NCBI RefSeq assembly: GCF_037076565.1
Contig: NZ_AP029028.1
Location: forward strand, 5,270,001-5,334,000
Reading direction: 5' to 3'
DNA length: 64,000 bases
From: Herbaspirillum sp. DW155
GTDB lineage: Bacteria > Pseudomonadota > Gammaproteobacteria > Burkholderiales > Burkholderiaceae_D
The position numbers and the translations under genes were made by a program. Under the pieces are notes generated by a model. That model was not told the DNA's origin. It worked only from the letters and a program-made list of their open reading frames with translations, and made no database searches. Positions 1 to 8,826 of the stretch are shown one piece after another. Numbering within the stretch: position 1 is the stretch's first letter; every line of letters begins with the position of its first letter.

Positions 1-401
1 TTGACGATGGCGTCGGCCCTGATCATGCCGGCCGCTTCAGCCTGACCGAAGACGCGCACCGACTGGCCCGGCTTGACCGCGTTCTGCAGCGTCTGCGACA
101 GGTGCGGCGGGAACTTGACCACGGTGCGCTTGCCCACCATCAGGCCGTCGACTTCGCCGTAGGGGTTGATGAGGAAGCGGCTTACGCGGCCTTCGGTGAT
201 AGGGGCCTGCGCGGTCATGGCGGCATCGTAGGTGGCAGGTGGCGCGGGCGGCGCCATCGGTGCCACCGGTGCTGCCACCGGGCCAGCTCCCGGCGGCGGG
301 GCCGGGGGCAATGCCTGGGCCTGCGCGGCCATCAGCGCACCCGACAGCATCAGGGCCGACACTGCGGCCAGCGAACGGGGGAGAAAGGATGAACGGTTCA
401 T
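1..401 (-). CDS. Secreted proline-rich protein with OB-fold-like domain (3' end outside window)
   Basis: The reading frame opens at an ATG at 401 behind a good AAAGGAG ribosome site and stays open to the window edge, so the C-terminus is missing. The first 30 residues are a classical Sec signal peptide (basic start, hydrophobic core, cleavage after AQAQA). A linker of about 25 residues rich in Pro, Ala and Gly follows, then a domain that reads like a small OB-type barrel (TEGRVSRFLINPYGEVDGLM onward). I do not recognise the family; function is unknown and probably periplasmic. Signal peptide and start are seen directly; the fold is inference. Confidence 0.75.
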   Translation of the reverse strand, partial: MNRSSFLPRSLAAVSALMLSGALMAAQAQALPPAPPPGAGPVAAPVAPMAPPAPPATYDAAMTAQAPITEGRVSRFLINPYGEVDGLMVGKRTVVKFPPHLSQTLQNAVKPGQSVRVFGQAEAAGMIRADAIV

Positions 402-615
402 GGCAACTCCTTTGGGGTGAGAGGGGTACGCTGTCTTCTGCAAACCCCGTGCCCGCCATGAATCCCTTTTAAATCAATAGCTTGCGCATCGCCATCACTG
501 GTCGGGTGTCCGTTTTCGTGACACCTGACCGTCCGCTACCGGACACGCTGTCCTCGCCGGCCCGGCACGGCATTGGATTGTCCACAGGCCGATCCGGCCT
601 TCGGACTGCGCCGAA

Positions 616-1557
616 TCAGGCCCGCCCCTCGCGCCGCATCGATTGCGGCGGTACGCCAAAGCCGCGCAGGAACACTTCGCGCATGTGGCGGCGGTCACGG
701 AAACCGGTCTCGCGCGCCACCACTTCCAGCGGATGGCGGCTCTGTTCGATCATCAAACGTGCCGCCTCCAGTCGCAGGCCCTCGATGGCCTTGGCCGGGG
801 ATTGCCCGGTCTCCGCCGTGAACACGCGGGTGAACTGGCGCGCACTCAGGTTGGCCTGCTCGGCCAGTTCTTCCACGGTCAGCGCGCGCTTGAGATGGCG
901 GCGCGCATAGTTCAGCGCATCCTGGATGCGGTCGGTCTTGGGCGCCAACGCCAGCATTTCGGAATGCTGCGACTGTCCACCGGCGCGATGCTGGTGCATC
1001 ACCAGCTTGTGCGCCACGCTGCGCGCCACTTCCTCGCCCAGGTCCTTGCCGACCATGGCCAGCGCCAGGTCCAGCCCGGCGGTCATGCCGGCCGAGGTCC
1101 ACAGGGGGCCATCGACGATGTAGATGCGGTCGTCTTCCACCTGGATGTCCGGAAAGCGCGCACGCATCGCCGCAGCATACGCCCAGTGCGTGGTGGCACG
1201 GCGCCGCGCCAGCAATCCCGACTCGGCCAGCACGAAGCCGCCGGTGCAGATGCCGGCGATGCGCCGGGCCTTCCTGGCTGCACGTTGCAGGAAGGCGCGC
1301 TCCTCCTGGCTCGCTGGCGACTCCAGCGGATTGCCCACACCGCAGACGACCCAGGTATCGATGGTGGCCGTGGCCGCTGCCCTGGCGGTAGTAACGCGCA
1401 TACCCAGGGACGAGGTGAGATCACCGCCGTCCACCGAATAGTTGTGTATCCGGTAGAACTCGTGGCCGACGACCTTGTTGGCATATTCAAAGACCGACTG
1501 CGTGGCCAGGCCCATGACCTGGAATCCTTGCGTGAGCAGATAGCCGATGTGGTGCAT
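616..1557 (-). CDS. GlxA-family transcriptional regulator (DJ-1/PfpI-like domain plus AraC HTH)
   Basis: The protein has 313 residues. The N-terminal half is a DJ-1/PfpI-like fold with the segment GICTGGFVLAESGLLARRRA followed by TTHW, as in GlxA-type regulators. The last 100 residues are an AraC double helix-turn-helix (ALTVEELAEQANLSARQFTR and the GFRDRRHMREVFLRGFGVPP signature). The ATG at 1557 has a GGAG upstream; an earlier in-frame start at 1653 would run into the divergent gene's control region. It is divergent from the dehydrogenase at 1668 and probably controls it. The ligand is unknown. Confidence 0.92.
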   Translation of the reverse strand: MHHIGYLLTQGFQVMGLATQSVFEYANKVVGHEFYRIHNYSVDGGDLTSSLGMRVTTARAAATATIDTWVVCGVGNPLESPASQEERAFLQRAARKARRIAGICTGGFVLAESGLLARRRATTHWAYAAAMRARFPDIQVEDDRIYIVDGPLWTSAGMTAGLDLALAMVGKDLGEEVARSVAHKLVMHQHRAGGQSQHSEMLALAPKTDRIQDALNYARRHLKRALTVEELAEQANLSARQFTRVFTAETGQSPAKAIEGLRLEAARLMIEQSRHPLEVVARETGFRDRRHMREVFLRGFGVPPQSMRREGRA

Positions 1558-1667
1558 GTCCTGACTCCGTAACGAATGTCCTAAAACACTACCATATACG
1601 TCATTTCGGAAGTCCGCAAGCGGCCTAAGATGCACTCCATCGACACACCACACCCAAGGAGAACAGC

Positions 1668-2486
1668 ATGAACCAGCCGCACAACCAAGTCCACCGTGGC
1701 ACTGCCCTCGTCACCGGCGCATCCTCCGGCATCGGCGCGATCTACGCCGACCGCCTGGCACGTCTGGGCTACGACCTGATCCTGGTGGCCCGCAACCGCG
1801 AGCGCCTCAATGCCCTGGCCGCGCGCATCACCAACGAGACCGCCCGCAATGTCGAAGTGCTGGAAGCCGATCTCGGCCAGGCCGATGCGCTGGCCCGGGT
1901 GGAAGAGAAGCTGCGCAGCGATGCCAGCATCACCCTGCTGGTCAACAACGCCGGCATCGGCACGCACACGCCGCTGCTGCAAAGCAAGGTCGAGCACATG
2001 AGCGACATGATCGCCCTCAACGTCACCGCCCCCACCCGCCTGACCTATGCCGCCGTGCCCGGTTTCGTGGCCCGTGGCCGGGGTGCGGTGATCAACATTT
2101 CCTCCATCGTGGCCGTGGCGCCGGAAGTGCTCAATGGCGTCTACGGCGGCAGCAAGGCATTCGTGCTGGCCTTCTCGCAATCGCTGCACCATGAACTGGG
2201 CGCCAAGGGCGTGCAGGTGCAGGCCGTGCTGCCGGGCGCCACCGCCACCGACTTCTGGGCCATCGGCGGCCTGCCGGTGGAACACCTGGACCCGGCCATC
2301 GTGATGTCGGCCGAGCAGATGGTCGATGCCGCCCTGGTGGGATTCCAGCGCGGCGAACTGGTCACCATCCCCTCGCTGCATGACGAAGACGCCTGGACCC
2401 GTTTCGAGAGCGCACGCCAGCACATGGCCACCCAGCTTTCCGCCAATACCCCGGCGCCGCGCTACAGCGGCACCGATCTGCACTGA
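1668..2486 (+). CDS. SDR-family NAD(P)-dependent oxidoreductase
   Basis: A classical short-chain dehydrogenase of 272 residues. The Rossmann nucleotide motif TGASSGIG is near residue 17, NNAG near 95, and the catalytic Ser and YxxxK in NISSIVAVAPEVLNGVYGGSK. A ribosome site (AAGGAG) precedes the ATG. It is the first gene rightward of the GlxA-type regulator and is followed by a second SDR gene after 115 bases. The substrate cannot be read from the sequence. Confidence 0.9.
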   Translation: MNQPHNQVHRGTALVTGASSGIGAIYADRLARLGYDLILVARNRERLNALAARITNETARNVEVLEADLGQADALARVEEKLRSDASITLLVNNAGIGTHTPLLQSKVEHMSDMIALNVTAPTRLTYAAVPGFVARGRGAVINISSIVAVAPEVLNGVYGGSKAFVLAFSQSLHHELGAKGVQVQAVLPGATATDFWAIGGLPVEHLDPAIVMSAEQMVDAALVGFQRGELVTIPSLHDEDAWTRFESARQHMATQLSANTPAPRYSGTDLH

Positions 2487-2601
2487 GCGGCCCGAAGCAC
2501 CACGGATCGGGCCTTTTTTGTCCCGATATGAACCTTGCCGCGATGGCCCGCTACGGGCGGGCGTTTGCGGCACCCCAACCCTGACCACGTGAAGGAAAAT
2601 C

Positions 2602-3360
2602 ATGAAACTGACCGACAACACCATCTTCATCACCGGCGGCACCTCCGGCATTGGCCGCGCCCTGGCCGAGGCCTTCCACAAACTGGGCAACCAGGTCATC
2701 ATCGGCGGCCGCCGCAAGGCCCTGCTCGATGAAGTGACTGCCGCCAATCCCGGCATGGACGCCATCGAATTCGACGTCTCCAGCCTCGCCAGCATCGATG
2801 CCGCCGCCGCCACCCTGAAGGCAGGCTACCCGAAGCTCAACGTGCTCATCAACAATGCCGGCATCATGCCCTTCGACGACGCCGGCGGCCTCATCGATGA
2901 CCAGGTGAGCCGCAGCATCCTCGACACCAACCTGCTGGGCCCGATCCGTTTGACCTCCGCCCTGATCGAGCTGCTCAAGGCCCAGCCGCGCGCCACCATC
3001 ATCCACAACACCTCGGTGCTGGCCTACGTGCCGCTGGCGGTCACGGCGGTGTATTCGGCCAGCAAGGCGGCCCTGCATTCGTATGCCATGTCGCAGCGCT
3101 TCATGCTGCGCAACACTTCGGTGCGGGTGCAAGAGATCGCCCCGCCCTGGGTCGACACCGATCTGGTCAAGAAGAGCGGCGACCCGCGCGCCATGCCGCT
3201 GGATGCCTTCATCGCCGAGACCATGGCCAAGCTGGAGAGCGACGCCGAAGAAATCATCGTCGATGCCGTCAAGCCCTTGCGCGACAACCCCGGCGCCAAT
3301 GAACACGGGCTGGTCAACGGATTCAACGAAGCGCTGATCGCCAATCCCATCCCGGTCTGA
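2602..3360 (+). CDS. SDR-family oxidoreductase, DltE-like
   Basis: 252 residues with TGGTSGIG at the N-terminus, NNAGIMPF in the middle and the catalytic Ser with YSASK (NTSVLAYVPLAVTAVYSASK). The ending, in which helix alpha-G is followed by LVNGFNEALIANPIPV, matches the DltE-like branch of the SDR superfamily. The start has AAGGAAA upstream. It probably forms a transcription unit with the SDR at 1668. An MFS fragment directly downstream suggests that an export gene was once part of this group. Confidence 0.88.
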   Translation: MKLTDNTIFITGGTSGIGRALAEAFHKLGNQVIIGGRRKALLDEVTAANPGMDAIEFDVSSLASIDAAAATLKAGYPKLNVLINNAGIMPFDDAGGLIDDQVSRSILDTNLLGPIRLTSALIELLKAQPRATIIHNTSVLAYVPLAVTAVYSASKAALHSYAMSQRFMLRNTSVRVQEIAPPWVDTDLVKKSGDPRAMPLDAFIAETMAKLESDAEEIIVDAVKPLRDNPGANEHGLVNGFNEALIANPIPV

Positions 3361-3426
3361 TCGGGACCGCTCCTCCAACCGCGACCGGCTGTAGCAGAAA
3401 TCCTTTTCGGGTTCTCTTGCCGCGCT

Positions 3427-3594
3427 GTGGCCTTGTCGCTCAATACCTCGACCATGTACCTGGGCTTCTCGCTGGGCAGCGCGGCGGGAGCAGGCATCCT
3501 GGCATTGGGCTGGGTGGGTGGTATCGGTCTGCTGGCAGGGTGCTGCGCACTGCTGGGCCTGCTGCTGGAAAGACGCAATGCAACGCAGCGTTGA
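3427..3594 (+). pseudogene. C-terminal remnant of an MFS transporter
   Basis: In the frame starting at 3427 the sequence encodes about 55 residues: VALSLNTSTMYLGFSLGSAA, then a glycine- and leucine-rich helix, then LLLERRNATQR and a stop. This is the typical end of a 12-helix major facilitator (last two helices plus a basic tail). There is no start codon context and nothing matching the other ten helices lies before it; the preceding gene ends at 3360. I read it as the residue of a deletion that removed most of a drug/sugar exporter gene after the SDR genes. The family call is from character, not a search. Confidence 0.65.
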
Positions 3595-3624
3595 GTCCCG
3601 GCACCTGACACCAGCGCGGGCGGG

Positions 3625-4974
3625 CTAGTGGTCGTCAGCCCCTGGCTCTGCCAGCTTGCGGTACAGCTGCTGGCGCGAGATGCCCAGCCGGCGCGCAGCT
3701 TCGGCGCGGTTACCGTTGGCCGCCGCCAGCGCGCGCTGCAGCATCACCCGTTCGACCTGCGCCACCGCTACGGCCAGTTCGCCGTCCCAGTCGATGGCGA
3801 CTTCGCTGGCGCTGCCCACGGCAGTGCGGTCGGCCAGTTCAATATGTTCAGCCTCGATGCAGGCGCCGTGGCTCATCACCGCCGCCCGCTCCATGGTATT
3901 GCGCAGTTCGCGCACATTGCCCGGCCAGGCATGTTGCAGCAGGCGCCGCGCTGCGGCCGGGCTGATGCGCTTGGGCGCATCGCCACCCTGCTGGCGCAGG
4001 AAATGCTCGGCAATGGCGAGGATGTCGCCGGGACGCTCGCGCAGCGGCGGTACCTTGATCGACAGGACCTGCAGGCGATACCAGAGATCCTCGCGGAAGC
4101 GCCCCTCGCTGATTTCCTGCGGCAGGTCACGATGGGTGGCAGCGATCACCCGCACATCCACCTTCACCGGCTGCTGGCCGCCCACCGGCGTGAGTTCGCG
4201 TTCCTGCAGCACGCGCAGGATCTTGGACTGCGTAGGCAGGGCCATGTCACCGATCTCGTCCAGGAACAGCGTGCCGCCATGGGCTTCCTGGAAGCGGCCC
4301 AGGCGCGCTGCGGTGGCGCCGCTGAAGGCACCTTTGACGTGGCCGAACAGTTCGCTCTCGATCAGTTCGGCCGGAATGGCCGCGCAATTGATGGCCACGA
4401 AAGGACGCGCAGCGCGCAGGCCGTTGCGATGCAGGGCGCGCGCCACCAGTTCCTTGCCGGTACCGGTCTCGCCCAGGATCAGGACGGTGGCGTCGCTGGT
4501 GGCGGCGCGCCCGATCTGCTTGAACACCTGGCGCATGGCCTCGCTGTCGCCGACCAGGGCATTGCGTTCGCTGCTGGCGGGGGCATCTGCCCTGTCGGCC
4601 GTATCGGTGCGGGGCGCACTCTGGCGCAGGGCGCGCTCCAGTGTTTCCACCAGGGCCGCGCGCGGTACCGGCTTGGTCAGGTGATCGAAGGCGCCCAGGC
4701 GGATGGCTTCGATGGTGTTGTCACCGCTGGCGTAGGCGGTCAGCATGATGCAAGGGATGGCCGCGATGGCCGGGGCGCGCTGCAGGAATACCAGGCCATC
4801 TTCGTCGGGCATGCGCAGGTCGACGATGGCCGCATCCACCGCGTGCGCGGCCAGCAGGCTCAGGCCGGCAGCGGTACTGCCGGCTTCCAGCACCTCGTGG
4901 CCGAGGTCGCCGACGGTCTCGGCCAGACTGCCGCGAAAGGCAGCATCGTCATCGACGATCAGGATGCGCGCCAT
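3625..4974 (-). CDS. Sigma-54-dependent two-component response regulator (NtrC family)
   Basis: 449 residues in three domains. The receiver (1-120) has the acidic pocket VDDD, phospho-acceptor Asp in AAIVDLRMPDEDG, and LTAYAS and KPV switch residues. The AAA+ domain (about 140-375) has Walker A GETGTGKE and Walker B GGTLFLDEIGD. A Fis-type HTH closes the protein (NRAEAARRLGISRQQLYRKL). The loop that touches sigma-54 reads GAFSGA instead of GAFTGA. The start overlaps the stop of the kinase gene, so the two are co-transcribed. It should activate RpoN promoters on phosphorylation; targets are not visible. Confidence 0.95.
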   Translation of the reverse strand: MARILIVDDDAAFRGSLAETVGDLGHEVLEAGSTAAGLSLLAAHAVDAAIVDLRMPDEDGLVFLQRAPAIAAIPCIMLTAYASGDNTIEAIRLGAFDHLTKPVPRAALVETLERALRQSAPRTDTADRADAPASSERNALVGDSEAMRQVFKQIGRAATSDATVLILGETGTGKELVARALHRNGLRAARPFVAINCAAIPAELIESELFGHVKGAFSGATAARLGRFQEAHGGTLFLDEIGDMALPTQSKILRVLQERELTPVGGQQPVKVDVRVIAATHRDLPQEISEGRFREDLWYRLQVLSIKVPPLRERPGDILAIAEHFLRQQGGDAPKRISPAAARRLLQHAWPGNVRELRNTMERAAVMSHGACIEAEHIELADRTAVGSASEVAIDWDGELAVAVAQVERVMLQRALAAANGNRAEAARRLGISRQQLYRKLAEPGADDH

Positions 4975-6452
4975 GGCAACTCCATCTCAAAACGGGCGCC
5001 GCGCTCGGAGGCGGCCAGGGTAATGACACCACCATGCGCATGCACGATCTCGCGCACCAGCACCAGGCCCAGTCCGGTGCCGCCGCTGCGCTGGCTGACG
5101 AAGGGATCGAACAGGCAGTCACGCAATTCGGGCGGGACACCCGGACCATCATCGGCCACCCACAACAGCAGGGCCCGCTCCTCCCGTTGCTCATTGCGCA
5201 GCCTCGCGCCGATCTCGATCTGGCCACCGGCATGGCAATGCGCCAGCGCATTGAGCAGCAGATTGTCGAGGGCGCGTGCCATCTGCACCGGGTCCATTGC
5301 AGTGGTGGTGAGACCGCCGGCAAAGCTGGGCAGGTCGATGGCTGCGTGCAGGCGGACCTGCCGCTGCTCGGCCAGTTCGGCGTGCACCTGGCAGCGCGCC
5401 TCGATCCAGGCCGACAGGTCGATGCTCTGGCGCTGTACCTGAAAGGGTTGGGCCAGCGCCAGCAGACTGGCCACCAGGGCATCGAGCCGCTCGGTCTGGC
5501 TGACCACCATTTCCAGCGCACCGGTCACGCGCGTCTGGCGCACCTGCGCCGGTGCGGCCAGGGCATTCTCGGCCTTCATGCGCATGGCGCCGATGGGATT
5601 GCGAATTTCATGGGCCATGCCCGCCGCTACCCGGCCCAACGTGGCCAGTCGTTCGGCGTGGGCGAGCTGGCTGGCCAGACGTTCGGACTGGCGGCGCCAG
5701 CGCGTGAGCGTTGCGCCCAGCCAGATGCCGCTGATGATCACGAAGGCCAGCAGCAAGGCGCTGGCCACCAGCAACTGGTTGAGCACGGCAGCACTCATGA
5801 CCGGTACCCGCTTGAGGGTCCAGGCCGCCAGGGAGACATGCTCCAGCGGCACCGGGCAGGCCGCGAACACGACCGCCTCGCGCAGTCCCGGACGCACATC
5901 CGTGACGGTGCTGCCGGCATTGCGTGCGCGTTGCGCGGTCGAGACGATGCGTTCCATCTCGGCGCCTGGCGGATCACGCTTGACCCCGCTGCCGTCATAG
6001 GTCGGGAAGGCATAGGCCACCACATCGCGCTGCGGATGCCAGAAGCCGCCCTCGACACCGGGCTGATCGCGCAGGGAGAGGTCGATCACCGCCTGCATCA
6101 CCGAACTGCCGGGCAGGCCATCGGCATCCGTCTTGCGGCCGGGCGCCACGCCATTGCCCGAGAGCGCATGGGCCAGGCCCGCGCTCATGGTGGCGCAGCT
6201 CACCGCCGCCTGGCCGGTGGCCAGGCTGATCTGCGATGAGGCGCCCTGGCGGCTCAGTTGCAGCAGCAGGAAAGCCAGGACCAGCGCGATCAGGGCAATG
6301 AAGGCCCACAGGATCAGCAGATCGCGCTTGATGGTGTTCTTGATGTTCAGGAGGCCTCCGGCGCCGGGCGCAGCTGTGGGTGTTCTTGATGTTCTCGCGG
6401 TCCAAGGACAGCGCTCGCATTTAAACACGAAGCGCCGCCGGTGATGAATCAT
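4959..6452 (-). CDS. Sensor histidine kinase paired with the NtrC-type regulator (start uncertain)
   Basis: The kinase has TM1 (ILWAFIALIALVLAFLLL), an extracytoplasmic region of about 150 residues, TM2 (LLVASALLLAFVIISGIWLG), the H-box HEIRNPIGAM, N-box LDNLLLNAL, and ATP lid motifs DDGPGVP and GTGLGLVLVREIVHAHGG. Its stop overlaps the regulator start by 16 bases. The 5' end is abnormal: the ATG at 6452 is in frame but lacks a ribosome site and yields a non-membrane-like leader. A likely original ATG at 6420 is thrown out of frame by a 46-base insertion between two 16-base direct repeats (see findings). A CTG at 6350 behind GGAGG is another possible start. Confidence 0.8.
   Translation of the reverse strand: MIHHRRRFVFKCERCPWTARTSRTPTAAPGAGGLLNIKNTIKRDLLILWAFIALIALVLAFLLLQLSRQGASSQISLATGQAAVSCATMSAGLAHALSGNGVAPGRKTDADGLPGSSVMQAVIDLSLRDQPGVEGGFWHPQRDVVAYAFPTYDGSGVKRDPPGAEMERIVSTAQRARNAGSTVTDVRPGLREAVVFAACPVPLEHVSLAAWTLKRVPVMSAAVLNQLLVASALLLAFVIISGIWLGATLTRWRRQSERLASQLAHAERLATLGRVAAGMAHEIRNPIGAMRMKAENALAAPAQVRQTRVTGALEMVVSQTERLDALVASLLALAQPFQVQRQSIDLSAWIEARCQVHAELAEQRQVRLHAAIDLPSFAGGLTTTAMDPVQMARALDNLLLNALAHCHAGGQIEIGARLRNEQREERALLLWVADDGPGVPPELRDCLFDPFVSQRSGGTGLGLVLVREIVHAHGGVITLAASERGARFEMELPWRAS
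6333..6394. repeat. 16-base direct repeat pair at the kinase 5' end
   Basis: The sequence GGTGTTCTTGATGTTC occurs at 6333-6348 and again at 6379-6394, separated by 30 bases that contain small palindromes (GGAGGCCTCC, GGCGCC, CAGCTG). The 46-base period is not a multiple of three. Removing one period would place the ATG at 6420 in frame with the histidine kinase. Confidence 0.85.
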
Positions 6453-6548
6453 CTGACAGGACTGCGCACGCCGGGGTTCAGCATTTTGTTGCAAGACAAT
6501 CACGTTGCCGGCGATCAAGCTGGAAGCTGGTTTTGCTTTGTGCGTTAA

Positions 6549-8063
6549 TTGCGCCTGGGGTTTTCGGGGGGAAGCAAAATCAAGCAGTTGAAGAAATACC
6601 TGGTGGTGGTATTGGGCATCGCAATGCTGATGGTGATTGCCATGTGTGCCAGCACGCTCTATCAGAGTTACCGGCAGACGCGTTTTTCGGCGGTGACCAA
6701 TGCCGGCAACGTGACCCTGATCTCCCAGCGCGCCATCTCCCGCAACCTGGAGATGCTGTCGCTGTCGCTGGACACGCTGGCCTACCGTTACCAGCATCCG
6801 CTGAGCGTTCAGCGGCTCGATGAGTCCCAGCGCTATGCCTATCTGTTTGGCAGCATGGCCGGCGTCGCTCACATCAACGGGCTGGCTGTCGTGGGTGCCA
6901 GCGGCGAAGTGCTCGCCAGTTCGCGCCGCGCGCCGGGAGAGGCCGCCCCCAATTATGGCGACCGGGCCTACTTCATCGCGCACCGTGATTCCGCCAGGGT
7001 GGGCCTGTACGTGTCGCGGCCGATTCGTGCCAGCCTGGGCAACGAGCTACCCGTGGTGGTGTTGTCCAAGCGCCTCTTCAATAAGGATGGCAGCTTTGGC
7101 GGCATCGTCATGATGGCGTTGGACCTGGCCTATTTCCGCGATCTGTTCGAAGGTCTCTCGCTGGGGGACGATGGCGTCATCTCGCTGTATTCGGACGATG
7201 GCATCGCCTACATGCGCATCCCCTACCGCGAGGACATGATCGGCCGCGACGCCAGCAGCAGCCCCAATTTCCAGCGCATCCAGCGCGCCCTGCAACATGA
7301 GGAAGGCAGCTTCTTCGCGCGCGCCATCAGCGATGGCGTGGAACGGCTCTACACCTTCCGCCGCATTCCTGATTCACCGCTGATCGTCTTTGTCGGCTAT
7401 GCGGAAGAAGCCATCTTCAAGAGCTGGCGCAAGACCTTGTACGTGGTCGTCCTCTCGCTGGCAGTCTTTGCCCTGCTCTCGGCGTATCTGCTCTGGCACG
7501 TCCGCCAGGAACTGCGCCGCCGCGTGGCCATCGAAAAGCGCCTGGAAGAACTGGCCCTCACCGATGGCCTCACCGGCCTGCTCAACCGCCGCGCCCTGGA
7601 CGAAGCCTTGCAGGCCGCCTGGGAACGCTGCCGGCGCAATCTCAATTCGACCTTCTCGGTGCTGTTCATCGACGTCGACTACTTCAAGCTCTACAACGAT
7701 ACCTACGGTCACAAGATGGGCGATGAGGTGCTGCAGGAAGTGGCGCAGGCCATTGCGGAAAACCTGCCGCGCAATACCGACTGCGCCGGTCGCTACGGTG
7801 GCGAGGAGTTCGTGGTGCTGCTGGAGCTGACCGACGGACAAGGCGCGCGCCTGATGGCCCAGCGCCTGTGCGAGGCGGTCTACAGCCGCCTCATCGTGCA
7901 TGCCGCCAGCCCGCTGCGCGTGGTCACCATCAGCGCGGGCGTAGCCACCCTCCAGCGCGAACACCACCGCCGCGTGGAAGACGTGCTCAATGCCGCCGAT
8001 GCCGCGCTCTATCGGGCCAAGCGCGATGGGCGCAATGCGGTGCGGGTCAGCGGGGCGGACTGA
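6549..8063 (+). CDS. Membrane diguanylate cyclase with dCache-type sensor
   Basis: 504 residues. TM1 is KYLVVVLGIAMLMVIAMCAS, followed by a periplasmic sensor of roughly 240 residues with the dCache hallmark DRAYFIAHRDSARVGLYVSR, then TM2 (LYVVVLSLAVFALLSAYLLW) and a GGDEF domain. The active site is GGEEF, and an RNTD inhibitory site lies five residues before it, so an active, product-inhibited c-di-GMP synthase is expected. The start is unsure: TTG at 6549 lacks a ribosome site, and a TTG at 6588 lies too far behind a GGGGGGAAG. It is divergent from the two-component pair. Confidence 0.92.
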   Translation: MRLGFSGGSKIKQLKKYLVVVLGIAMLMVIAMCASTLYQSYRQTRFSAVTNAGNVTLISQRAISRNLEMLSLSLDTLAYRYQHPLSVQRLDESQRYAYLFGSMAGVAHINGLAVVGASGEVLASSRRAPGEAAPNYGDRAYFIAHRDSARVGLYVSRPIRASLGNELPVVVLSKRLFNKDGSFGGIVMMALDLAYFRDLFEGLSLGDDGVISLYSDDGIAYMRIPYREDMIGRDASSSPNFQRIQRALQHEEGSFFARAISDGVERLYTFRRIPDSPLIVFVGYAEEAIFKSWRKTLYVVVLSLAVFALLSAYLLWHVRQELRRRVAIEKRLEELALTDGLTGLLNRRALDEALQAAWERCRRNLNSTFSVLFIDVDYFKLYNDTYGHKMGDEVLQEVAQAIAENLPRNTDCAGRYGGEEFVVLLELTDGQGARLMAQRLCEAVYSRLIVHAASPLRVVTISAGVATLQREHHRRVEDVLNAADAALYRAKRDGRNAVRVSGAD

Positions 8064-8095
8064 CCGTCAAGGCCGGTTGACCGCTGCAAAGACAA

Positions 8096-8121
8096 AGGGG
8101 CGCCATCTGCATGGCACCCCT
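8096..8121 (-). terminator. Intrinsic terminator between the diguanylate cyclase and scoB
   Basis: AGGGG-x-GCCAT pairs with ATGGC-x-CCCCT around a CTGC loop, with one mismatch. On the minus strand the stem is followed by TTTGTCTTT, so it best serves the CoA-transferase operon ending at 8164. It could also stop the convergent cyclase transcript. Confidence 0.6.
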
Positions 8122-8163
8122 CGTTTCATCACGACGCGGCCAACGCATCGGCCACGATCACTC

Positions 8164-8814
8164 TCAGACTTCGCTCACATCCAGCGGTGCCTCGGTCTTT
8201 TCGATCACTTCTTCCTTGGTCACGCCGGCCGCCAGTTCGATCAGCTTCAGGCCGCCCGGCGTGACATCGATCACGCCCAGGTCGGTGATGATGCGGTTGA
8301 CCACGCCCACACCGGTCAGCGGCAGGTTGCAGTCGTTCAGGATCTTCTTCGAGGTCGTGCCATCCTTGGCCTTGGCCACGTGTTCCATCAGCACCACCAC
8401 GCGGCCCACGCCAGCCACCAGGTCCATCGCGCCGCCCATGCCCTTGACCATCTTGCCGGGGATCATCCAGTTGGCCAGGTCGCCCTTGGCCGAGACCTGC
8501 ATCGCACCGAGGATGGCGATGTTGATCTTGCCGCCGCGGATCATGCCGAAGGAATCCGCCGAGCTGAAGAAGGACGAACCGGGAATGGTCGTCACGGTCT
8601 GCTTGCCGGCGTTGATCAGGTCCGGGTCCACCTGGTCTTCGGTGGGGAAGGGGCCGATGCCCAGCAAGCCGTTCTCGGATTGCAGCCACACTTCGATATC
8701 AGCGGGAACGTGATTGGCCACCAGCGTGGGCAAGCCGATGCCTAGGTTTACGTAGAAGCCGTCCTGCAGTTCCTTGGCTGCGCGCGCAGCCATTTCATCT
8801 CTGGTCCATGCCAT
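8164..8814 (-). CDS. scoB: 3-oxoacid CoA-transferase subunit B
   Basis: 216 residues, normal for the beta subunit. It carries the [13 protein letters not shown] opening and the SENG motif, whose Glu is the catalytic nucleophile that forms the enzyme-CoA thioester. It moves CoA between succinyl-CoA and a 3-oxoacid such as acetoacetate. It lies 12 bases downstream of subunit A, so the pair is one operon. The PcaJ (3-oxoadipate) alternative cannot be excluded without a tree, but no aromatic-pathway genes are near. Confidence 0.92.
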   Translation of the reverse strand: MAWTRDEMAARAAKELQDGFYVNLGIGLPTLVANHVPADIEVWLQSENGLLGIGPFPTEDQVDPDLINAGKQTVTTIPGSSFFSSADSFGMIRGGKINIAILGAMQVSAKGDLANWMIPGKMVKGMGGAMDLVAGVGRVVVLMEHVAKAKDGTTSKKILNDCNLPLTGVGVVNRIITDLGVIDVTPGGLKLIELAAGVTKEEVIEKTEAPLDVSEV

Positions 8815-8826
8815 TTCTGTGTCTCC

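Noticed and set aside
555-580. Sigma-54 promoter-like GGCACG-N-TTGG sequence
   Set aside because: The -12 GC is absent and no RpoN-dependent gene starts at the right distance.
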